From: Symbiodinium natans
Lineage: Eukaryota > Sar > Dinophyceae > Suessiales > Symbiodiniaceae
Reading direction: 5' to 3'
DNA: 30,000 bases
NCBI GenBank assembly: GCA_905221605.1
Contig: CAJNDS010002183.1
Span: forward strand, 1-30,000
The notes below the pieces were generated by a model, which worked only from the letters and a program-made list of their open reading frames with translations, ran no database searches and was not told the origin of the DNA. A program made the translations under genes and the position numbers. Below, piece by piece: positions 23,946-30,000 of the stretch. Position 1 is the first letter of the stretch. Every line of letters starts with the position of its first letter.

Positions 23946-26593
23946 GTAGGGTCTTGGGACATTGCATATCTTCCCTTATTGGGTTTGAAAGAGGGTCATG
24001 TTCAGGAATATGTTCCCTTCTTGGGTTTAAGGAGGGCCCGAGGCATAGTGTCCATTATTGGGTTTAAAGAGGGTCATATCTAGGAATATTAACCCTACAC
24101 CCTAAACCCTAAACTCTAAACCGTAAACTCTAGGAATACCTTTTCAGAGGGTTTTTTCAGTGCCCTCCGAGGCTTGTGCATCTGGTACATCTTCAGCTGC
24201 GGGGTTTCGAAGGTCGTTGTGGCGGGCAGTGTCGCCGGGAAGGAGAGCGCAGCGGCGGCGCTGGCTCATGGATTCCAGGACGGACCTAGGGTTTAGGGTT
24301 TAGGGTTTAGGGTTTAGGGTTTAGGGTTTAGGGTTTAGGGTTTAGGGTTTGGGGTTCAGGGTTTAGGGTTTCGGAGCTCCGAAGCCCAAAAGCTCCCCCA
24401 AAAGCCTAAACTCAAGAACTCAGCTCCCCAAACTTTCCTACGACCCGGAATTCTCTAGTTAAACCCTAAACCTTAAACCCTAAACCTTAAACCCTAAACC
24501 CTAAACCCTAAACCCTAAACCCTAACACCTAAGCCCTAAATTCCCTGAAGCCCCAGGAGTGGGCCTTTGGTGACACGCTGAACGCCATCCTCGAGACCTT
24601 CGCGCGGAAGTCGCCGAGGGGGGGAGGGCCTGTGCGACTCGGATCTTCAGATTCAGGGTTTAGGGTTTAGGGTTTAGGGTTTAGGGTTTAGGGTTTAGGG
24701 TTTAGGGTTTCGGGTTTAGGGTTTTGCAGCTGTGGGGTTTGAGGGTTGCAGGGGTTTTGGTGTGAAAGTTTACGGGGTTTATAGGGTTTAGAGGTTTGTA
24801 TAGGCTTTACAGGCTTTCGGGGTTGCAGAGTTTGTAGGGTTCGAGGTGTGTAGGGTTCGGAAGGATTCATATTTGCTTTTAGCGCTTAGGCTTAGGGTGC
24901 CAGCTCCAGGGGCCCCCCTATACTTACTTCGCCTTTAGTTGAACTTTAAACTTTTTGGGTTTCCTTATATAGTAGGAATATTAAAGTTTAACCTTTTTCC
25001 CCCTTGGCTATTGGAGAAGTAAGTATAACAGGGTCTTAGGGTTCAAGGATTCGAGGCTTCAACTCCTAAGCTGCAGCTACCTGCAGGGTTTAGGGTTTTA
25101 TACGGGGGTTTCAGATAGGGTTTAGGGTTTAGGGAGTCTAGGGTTTAGGGCTTAGGGTGCAGGGCTTAAGTGCCACCTCAGAACCTGCTACGCACTCGCT
25201 GAGCAAGCAGCGCTTCGGGAAGCAAGCCCCAACAGCCTGAATTCTTTAAAAAATCTTAAGCCCTTATAGGGCCCCCTAAACCTCAAGCCCCCTAAGGCCC
25301 CTAAACCTCTAAGTTTAGAGTTTAGGGTTTAGGGTGTGGGGTTTAGGGCTTAGGGTAAGGCTATCCCCCAAGCTCCCGAAAGCCCCAAGGCTCGGGAAGC
25401 TCACCCGCAGCATCGTCCTCACCACGCCGCTGCTGGCGGATGAGGCCTCCTTCGGCATCCCGAGCAGGGCGTAGCTGGGATTCTCAGGGGCTTCGAGAGT
25501 TTTTACGATGTTTGTCAAGGGCTTCTCAGAAAATTTGGGAAGGCTTCGGGGCTTGGGTTTTGGAGGTTTTACGGGGTTTCGGGGCTTTTGGAGTTGGTTT
25601 TGACCGCGCTGTAGCGGGTTCTAAGGGGAGTTTTCTTTCGGGGTTCCGGGCTTCAGGAGTTTTGGGGTGTTCAGGGTTCACTTGCACCTAGACCCTGAAC
25701 CCTAAGAACCGGAACTGCCCAGGAAACGTGCGATGCTGAATGCCTGCGCCTTCGCGACCCTGGTCTTCGAGTGTGTCCTGGCACCCATCTGCCTGCTGGT
25801 GCCAATCTTTTCGATGAACGCTCCCCATCTCGAAGCCGGCTACCACCTTTTCATCGGAGGTGGCATGATCTTCTTGCATCTGGCAATCGGCGCTTTGCAG
25901 TCGGGTGCCATCGGAGCATTCTTCCTGCCCTGCGCCGCCAGCTACGTGTATGGGCTCTCCTTCACAACGTCTTTTTCGAGTTCGGTGATTGGGGTGACGT
26001 CTTCGTGGGAGTTTTGGCTTCCGGTTGTGGTGACCTTGACACCCGTCCTCGGCGCCTTCTTGGCACGCCCGGCGACTCGACTCTTGCCTGAGCACTGGCC
26101 GCTGACTCCTATGGCGCTGTTCCCGTGGAGTGCAGAGCAGTGGATGATGCTCCACAGCTTGCTGGTGCGTGGTGAGACGCGGTTGGTGGCGCTAGCCAGG
26201 CAACGGAGCGACAGCCAAGAAGATCTCGTCGGCCAGCGCGTCATCCCCATTGAGTATGATGCGGAGGTGCCGCTGATGGACCGCGTCGTAGCACCACGAC
26301 CAGACGAAGGCATTGTCGCCTATGATCTGTGGTCAAGGGTGATCGGAATCACCACATTTCAAGACATCATTCTGCAAGCGGTTCTTGAGTCCCCTGCTTC
26401 TGCTGCACCGCCAGAGGAGAGGACGAAGGGCATCGCGCAACGGATCCTGGATGCGACGGCGGAGTTCCTGCGCGAGGAGCAGCGCGTGGTGGAGGTCTCC
26501 ACCGGGAACGTCCTTACCCTGTGTTGCTTTGTGCGCGTGGACAAGCAGCTGCGCATAGCCGAGGTGCTCGCAACTCCGACGGAAAAGCTTTGA
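23478..26593 (+). CDS. Polytopic membrane protein, HTTM/VKGC-like, five exons
   Basis: Five exons (23478-23945, 24150-24278, 24557-24612, 25390-25468, 25724-26593) join in frame to about 530 residues. The N-terminal part has hydrophobic helices around LQAGTLLLLWIAVLVGSGVD, VAALAVTIFHLG and DYLMLYICWVLAACGWINLL; later ones are LCIWYIFSCGVSKVVVAG, FATLVFECVLAPICLLVPIF and FLHLAIGALQSGAIGAFFLP. The order 'SHRDYLM..., WYIFSCGVSKV, EWAFGDTL, LVFECVLAPICLL, FLHLAIGALQ..FF' parallels HTTM-domain proteins ('nHdYLlal, YfyAGlaKl, dWlsGetl, lvfElllPlLL, FHlgialll..gfFp'). About 150 soluble C-terminal residues have no match I know. HTTM proteins resemble vitamin K-dependent gamma-carboxylase in topology; catalysis here is unproven. 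The start ATG at 23478 is the first Met of the frame, but an upstream exon is possible. Confidence 0.7.
23970..24090. repeat. Three-copy intron repeat GGGTTTAAAGAGGGTCAT
   Basis: TTGGGTTTGAAAGAGGGTCA (23979), TTGGGTTTAAGGAGGGCCCG (24022) and TTGGGTTTAAAGAGGGTCAT (24058) recur, two of them followed by TCAGGAATAT or CTAGGAATAT. The copies keep the exon 1 frame open past its donor, so a retained intron would add a false tail. Confidence 0.75.
24150..24278 (+). CDS. HTTM-like gene exon 2
   Basis: Reads GFFSALRGLCIWYIFSCGVS, then KVVVAGSVAGKESAAAALAH and GFQ. The WYIFSCGVSKV helix matches the 'YfyAGiaKl' HTTM signature. The acceptor is AGAG before GGT; ending at CAG requires a GA donor at 24279. 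Confidence 0.7.
24288..24373. repeat. TTTAGGG array in HTTM-like intron 2
   Basis: About 11 units in TTTAGGG orientation just after exon 2. The same intron later carries CCCTAAA units at 24459-24540, so it too is an inverted pair. Confidence 0.95.
24459..24542. repeat. CCCTAAA array in HTTM-like intron 2
   Basis: About ten units, some CCTTAAA, in the orientation opposite to 24288-24373; ends about 14 bases before exon 3. Confidence 0.93.
24557..24612 (+). CDS. HTTM-like gene exon 3
   Basis: After GCCCCAG it reads EWAFGDTLNAILETFARK, matching 'dWlsGetlraif'. With a GC donor at 24613 the two leftover bases TC join G of the next exon to make Ser. At under 19 codons it is comparable to the P450 micro-exons. 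Confidence 0.65.
24655..24727. repeat. TTTAGGG array in HTTM-like intron 3
   Basis: About ten TTTAGGG units, then degenerate GGTTTATAGGG and GGGTTC variants to about 24870. Confidence 0.93.
24919..25027. mobile_element. 109-bp MITE with TA ends (Tc1/mariner-like)
   Basis: TATACTTACTTCGCC at 24919-24933 pairs with GGAGAAGTAAGTATA at 25013-25027 (14 of 15). Inner arms (GTTGAACTTTAA and TTAAAGTTTAAC) extend the palindrome. A TA at each outer end is compatible with a TA target duplication, the hallmark of Tc1/mariner-type MITEs. No coding capacity. It sits within an intron of the HTTM-like gene. Confidence 0.7.
25085..25165. repeat. Degenerate TTTAGGG run
   Basis: Short TTTAGGG units mixed with GGCTTAGGG and TCTAGGG between the MITE and exon 4. 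The remaining 220 bases to the exon contain CCCCTAAACC fragments and ordinary sequence. Confidence 0.8.
25390..25468 (+). CDS. HTTM-like gene exon 4
   Basis: After GCCCCAAG it reads LGKLTRSIVLTTPLLADEAS then FGIPSR. It ends at AGG followed by a GC donor at 25469. Because AGG occurs at both splice junctions the exact cut within GG is ambiguous, typical of dinoflagellate AG/G introns. Confidence 0.6.
25724..26593 (+). CDS. HTTM-like gene terminal exon
   Basis: Starts KRAMLNACAFATLVFECVLA after GCCCAGG and runs 289 codons to TGA at 26591-26593. It holds three or more hydrophobic helices (to about FWLPVVVTLTPVLGAFLA) and then a soluble tail with VIPIEYDAEVPLMDRV, SRVIGITTFQDIILQAV and a final VRVDKQLRIAEVLATPTEKL. 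Codon use is GC-rich at third positions, unlike the flanks. Confidence 0.78.
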   Translation, partial: KRAMLNACAFATLVFECVLAPICLLVPIFSMNAPHLEAGYHLFIGGGMIFLHLAIGALQSGAIGAFFLPCAASYVYGLSFTTSFSSSVIGVTSSWEFWLPVVVTLTPVLGAFLARPATRLLPEHWPLTPMALFPWSAEQWMMLHSLLVRGETRLVALARQRSDSQEDLVGQRVIPIEYDAEVPLMDRVVAPRPDEGIVAYDLWSRVIGITTFQDIILQAVLESPASAAPPEERTKGIAQRILDATAEFLREEQRVVEVSTGNVLTLCCFVRVDKQLRIAEVLATPTEKL

Positions 26594-27085
26594 TGATCTT
26601 TGATGCAGAGACGCTTTAAGAGTCTAGAGCTCATTGTTAGCGTTCTTCTTACACACAGCAAGATCAAGAGCTCGCTGCTACCCGACCACAGGGATGCTGG
26701 AAAGTGCTAGTTTTTGCCTGTAATTAGGGAGGCCCGAAAACTTCTGAACTCGCATACGTGCAACTTTCATGCCCTGCCTAAGCCCCTCAAGCCTGCACCC
26801 TGGCCCCTGCATGCCCGAAGAGCCCAAGCACCCGCAGCCCTCTAGTTAACCCTGAGCTTTGGAGCCCTCAACCAACTCTCCACCTGACTATTGCTTCTCT
26901 CCTTGTTGTGAGGAAGGTATGTACATGGCCGGGCGCCTGGACACGGCCCCGAAAAGCCTTAAACCTTCAGTGCACATTGCGTAGAGCAAGAGGAACCCAA
27001 CGCCTCCTTTACTCCAAACACAGTCGCCCCGCATGCCGCTAGCTATCCACACTGCCCTTCGGATGTACTTTACGAGATGTAGTAC
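26594..27085. other. 3' flank of HTTM-like gene, repeat-free
   Basis: About 490 bases with no heptamer array, the longest such gap on the right side of the window; probably 3' UTR and intergenic spacer. No promoter or polyadenylation signal is recognised. Confidence 0.55.
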
Positions 27086-27089
27086 AAGA

Positions 27090-27150
27090 ACCCTAAACCC
27101 TGTACCCTAAACCCTAAACCCCAAACCCTAAACCCTAAACCCTAAACACT
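27090..27150. repeat. CCCTAAA array
   Basis: About eight units with CCCTGTA and CCCCAAA variants, marking the resumption of repeats downstream. Confidence 0.92.
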
Positions 27151-27151
27151 C

Positions 27152-27221
27152 GTGGAAGCTCCTCCCACTGACCTCGAGACTATCAGATGACATCGTAGTT
27201 GGGGTCGAGGTGCACTGCAAG
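27152..27221 (+). CDS. Exon-like island, unidentified
   Basis: One frame reads SWKLLPLTSRLSDDIVVGVE then VHCK and runs into AG/GTAATT, a good GT donor near 27223. There is no clear AG acceptor before it and no known family. It might be an exon of a third + strand gene, or chance. Confidence 0.25.
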
Positions 27222-27224
27222 AGG

Positions 27225-27905
27225 TAATTACCCAGGAAACGCCGGTGTAGATGGCCTCAGGCCACATGTAGTATATGTCACGGTTTACAGAGGGCTGCAG
27301 GAGTCAAAGATGCGCCAAAACCACGCAAACAGCACGGAGGGCACCTGGTTTTTGACATGAAATCCTACCTGGATATGGGGTCACAAGTCACAAGTCTAGC
27401 GGCCTTACTTAGGGTACTTGTCGCCATGCATATAAATGCCCACGAAAGCTTCAGGTAGGCCCTAGAAGCCAAACCTTAAACCCCATCTTCCGCACGACTC
27501 TCCGAGGCCACGAACGTGCGGAGGCTTCTGACCTCCGAAGAGCACGGGACGCAGACAGGTTTCAGGTTTTAGGGTCCTAGGGAACCAAAAAGCCAGGGTA
27601 TCTCAAACCCCAAATAGGGTTGTAACCAGTTAAACCCGGTGCTGCCCCACTTCTGGCCCAGGTATAGCTCCCCAACCCCCTAAGCCCGAAACCCTATATT
27701 TACTAAACCCTAAGCTCTAAGCGGCTTGGAGCTTAGACTAAGCCCATGAAACTCCGAGTGGGGTAAAAAGTGACGCCAGGTTTTGCTCCCTGAACCCTGA
27801 AGGTTGAGTCCTACACCCTGAGGAAAACGGGTTTTTGTATTCTCAAGTCCGGGGGCTGAGGTTTTAGGGTGGAGGCTTCAGGATTCGAGGTGTTGAGAAG
27901 TAGGG
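27225..27905. other. Mostly unique stretch, no gene called
   Basis: Low in heptamers, with a few TTTAGGG and CCCTAAA remnants at 27600-27720 and 27855-27910. CCCATGAAACTCCGAGTGGG at about 27744 is loosely like the terminal repeat of the 3.5-kb element. No exon is recognised. Confidence 0.5.
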
Positions 27906-27910
27906 TTTAA

Positions 27911-27975
27911 CACCCTAAACCCTAAACCCTAAACCCTAAACCCTAAACCCTAAACCCTAAACCCTAAACCCTAAA
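27911..27975. repeat. CCCTAAA array
   Basis: Nine near-perfect units; a TTTAGGG array of opposite orientation follows at 28106-28150, about 130 bases further on. Confidence 0.94.
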
Positions 27976-28105
27976 AGGTGCTTAGGCTTGGGGGGCTTAG
28001 GAAACCTCAAGTCTGGGAGGCTTAGGAAGCCCTAAACCCTTTGAGTGCTTTCGGGGACCTCTGGGGCGCATGGTGGGCGCTTTCAAAAAGGGCCTTGGTC
28101 CGCGC

Positions 28106-28150
28106 GGTTTAGGGTTTAGGGTTTAGGGTTTAGGGTTTAGGGTTTAGGGT
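28106..28150. repeat. TTTAGGG array
   Basis: About six units, inverted relative to 27911-27975. Confidence 0.93.
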
Positions 28151-28315
28151 TCCAGTGGAATGCTTTTCTCCTTTTCTTGGTTCAAGGTTCCCTTACAAAG
28201 TAACGAACCCCAAAATGGGGGTGCCCCGAATTGGGTATGGTTTGCTGGGCCCTCAAGTTAGAACCCCAATCAATGCTGCACTTTGCAGGTTATAAGTCGG
28301 CTCATCATTGTGATA

Positions 28316-28384
28316 GGGTTGAGGGTTTAGGGGTTTAGGGTTGAGGGTTTAGGGTTTAGGGTTGAGGGTTTAGGGTTTAGGGCT
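28316..28384. repeat. Alternating TTTAGGG / TTGAGGG array
   Basis: TTGAGGG and TTTAGGG alternate in a roughly 21-base higher-order pattern directly before the terminal-repeat-like motif at 28385. Confidence 0.85.
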
Positions 28385-28424
28385 CATAATTGGGGTTCTG
28401 AGTACCCATGAGCCTCCGAGTAGT
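28385..28424. repeat. Third copy of the 3.5-kb element's terminal repeat
   Basis: TAATTGGGGTTCTGAGTACC and the following CATGAGCCTCCGAGTAG align, with single-base differences, to the inner-to-outer sequence of both termini at 3424-3456 (inverted) and 6912-6944. It indicates a second, reduced or solo member of the same family. Confidence 0.5.
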
Positions 28425-28571
28425 GGGGTTTCAAAGTTTAGGGGTTTGTGGTGTTCAGGGGTTTGGGATGTAGACTTCCGGGCTCAGGGTATTGGGCCCT
28501 CAGCCATCAGACATGGGCAGAACCGTATGCCTTGAGTTTTTTTTGGGAGAATCTGAGTTGTGAAGTCTTCA

Positions 28572-28650
28572 CCCCCCCAAACCCCAAACCCCAAACCCCA
28601 ATCCCCAAACCCTAAACCCTAAACCCTAAACCCCAAACCCTCAACCCCAA
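28572..28650. repeat. CCCCAAA / CCCTAAA array
   Basis: Starts as CCCCAAA (four units), changes to CCCTAAA, then back to CCCCAAA; precedes the exon-like island at 28677. Confidence 0.9.
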
Positions 28651-28676
28651 ACCCGAAACCCCGAAACCTCGCAAAG

Positions 28677-28764
28677 GCTCGAGGAAGCTCAGTCTGCGCT
28701 GGAGAGAAGCAGTGACATCCAGCTCCTGCTCAACAGAGGCTACGAGGCCTCCACCACCTCTGGG
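28677..28764 (+). CDS. Exon-like island LEEAQSALERSSDIQLLLNR
   Basis: After CTCGCAAAG (one leading base) it reads LEEAQSALERSSDIQLLLNR then GYEASTTSG, ending at GGGTTTAGGG where a GT donor occurs. The sequence is strongly protein-like and helical; 'IQLLLNRGYEA' is faintly ankyrin-like, but one such stretch proves nothing. Probably an exon of a third + strand gene. Confidence 0.45.
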
Positions 28765-28920
28765 GTTTAGGGTTTAGGGTTTAGGGTTTAGGGCTTAGGG
28801 TTTAGGGTTTAGGGCTTAGGGTTTAGGGTTTAGGGTTTAGGGCTTAGGGTTTAGGGTTTAGGGTTTAGGGTTTAGGGTTTCGGGTTGCGGGTTTAGGGTT
28901 TAGGGTTTAGGGCTTCGGGC
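28765..28920. repeat. Long TTTAGGG array with periodic TTAGGGC units
   Basis: About 21 units in TTTAGGG orientation. Every third or fourth unit is GCTTAGGG, giving a higher-order period of about 21-28 bases. Confidence 0.95.
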
Positions 28921-29765
28921 CCGCTGAAGGTTAGCAAACCCTAAGCCCTGAACCCGAGGGTTCACTGAGGAGGTTTTGGGCACTTTGCATTTCTTCTCAT
29001 CCACCCCCAAAAAGCAGACAGCAACAAAGCAGAAAAGGAAGCATCAAGAAAACCAACAAAGCAAGACCCCAAACCAAGAAGACCCAGAACCCCAAAGCCC
29101 CAAGCCCCTAGAGTGGAAAGGACCCCCTTGTAGGGTCCTGGCAAGGGTCCACTTGGAGGATTTCTAGCTTGTCGTCTTGAACCCACTGAGAAGTTCCTAG
29201 TGCTACTGCAGTGTAATGGGGAGATTTGACATTGGGGGGGGGGGGGGGGGTAGGAGGGTTGCTGTTTGGAGGTTTGGAGCTTAGGGTTCAGGGATAAGTC
29301 AACACCCTTTAACCCGAAAATGTAAACGAATCCAGCAGTTAAGTGGGATAATCCCGAACCTTGGCTACCACGTAGGCGAACACAGGCTTCGGGCTAGAGG
29401 TTTATAGGGTTGCTTGGGTTGAGGGTTTAGGGGGCCTCATGACTTAGTGGGTTAGGGTTTAGAGTTTAGGGTTTAGGGTTTAGGGGTTAGGGTTTAGTTT
29501 AGGGTTAGCTTGTTTGGTCGTCGTGAACCCATGAGCCGCAGCGAGCCCGGGTTTAGGGTTTAGGGTTTAGGGTCTAGGGTTTAGGGTTTAGGGTCTGGGG
29601 CTTAGGGTTTAGGGCTGTTGGGTGTTGGATAGAGGGCCCCGCAACCTCAAACCTTAAACCCTTAGCCCTACTTCTCCATCCCCAAAACCTTAAACTCCAA
29701 AACCCAAAGCCTTTAAACCCCAGACCCCGAACCCTAAACCTCGACACCTCCAAAGCCCGCGCCAG
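28921..29765. other. Mixed repeat and unique sequence, no gene called
   Basis: Contains an A-rich Lys/Gln-coding stretch (28990-29100), a G-tract of about 18 (29233-29250), TTTAGGG runs at 29430-29510 and 29551-29615, and CCTTAAAC variants at 29650-29740. No exon is recognised. Confidence 0.6.
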
Positions 29766-29834
29766 GTACACGACCTGAGCCGTTCCAGTGTCCGTGCCTC
29801 TGGAGACAGGGTGTTTGTCATTTCCAACTTGCGG
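29766..29834 (+). CDS. Exon-like island VHDLSRSSVRASGDRVFVIS
   Basis: After CGCCAG it reads VHDLSRSSVRASGDRVFVIS then NLR, with GA (29834-29835) or GT (29836) available as donor. It has protein-like composition with a hydrophobic strand (RVFVIS). It may continue the gene of 28677-28764; the family is not recognised. Confidence 0.4.
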
Positions 29835-29925
29835 AGTTTAAAGGTTTAGAGGTTAGCGTTTGTAGGAAAACGGGTTTAGGGCTTGTAGGGTTGTGGGTTT
29901 AAGATTAACGGGTTTTGGGGTTCCA

Positions 29926-29964
29926 GATTTAGGGTTTAGGGTTTAGGGTTTAGGGTTTGGGCTT
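29926..29964. repeat. TTTAGGG array near window end
   Basis: Five units, then degenerate sequence to the end of the window. Confidence 0.9.
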
Positions 29965-30000
29965 GGGTGTTTGTGTTGCCAGTTTAGAGTTGTAGCGGCC

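Noticed and set aside
25688-26155. 155-residue open frame on the - strand
   Set aside because: Shadow of the membrane-protein terminal exon; charged and low in hydrophobic order, while the + strand frame has membrane helices and family motifs.

Overview
The window looks like nuclear DNA of a dinoflagellate. That is an inference from three things seen in the sequence. (1) Arrays of the TTTAGGG/CCCTAAA heptamer, which is the telomere repeat of plants and dinoflagellates, are scattered through almost the whole window in both orientations; they are not confined to one end. (2) Very small coding exons (about 5 to 40 codons in the multi-exon genes) can be chained in frame, but only if GC and GA 5' splice sites are allowed beside GT, with 3' sites usually AG followed by G; this is a known dinoflagellate habit. 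(3) All recognisable coding lies on the + strand, as in the unidirectional gene runs of dinoflagellates. A chromerid or another TTTAGGG lineage is a weaker alternative.

Layout: 1-350 is AT-rich simple repeat; 351-606 is a tandem array of 54/55-bp hairpin units; 611-2880 is a polypurine/polypyrimidine block built from degenerate direct repeats. From 3077 to 17869 runs a cytochrome P450 gene, 5'-incomplete here, in at least 20 small exons. Read in order they give the N-terminal YGD segment, the C-helix WxxxR, the E helix, the I-helix AGTDTT, the K-helix ExxR (ETLR), the PxRW 'PERF' segment, the Cys-ligand loop (GARICLG) and the C-terminus with a stop codon. Its introns are filled with telomere-like arrays, a GAA/CTT microsatellite of about 215 bp, a small foldback element and, in the first large intron, a 3.5-kb element with 33-bp terminal inverted repeats and no transposase.

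From 18350 to 23250 exon-like islands with good splice sites occur: a helical/coiled-coil-like pair near 18.4-18.8 kb and a pair near 22 kb that reads like a cold-shock/OB-fold module. I cannot join them into one gene. From 23478 to 26593 is a second well supported gene in five exons, a polytopic membrane protein whose pattern resembles the HTTM / vitamin K-dependent carboxylase-like family, with an extra C-terminal soluble region. Distal to it, 27-30 kb is again repeat-rich, with two or three exon-like islands of an unidentified gene.

The main story is structural. Two ordinary enzyme or membrane-protein genes are cut into fragments by introns made largely of interstitial telomere-type repeats and small inverted-repeat elements, and are apparently rescued by relaxed donor-site choice. 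I see no RNA genes, CRISPR arrays, bacterial operons or viral genes.
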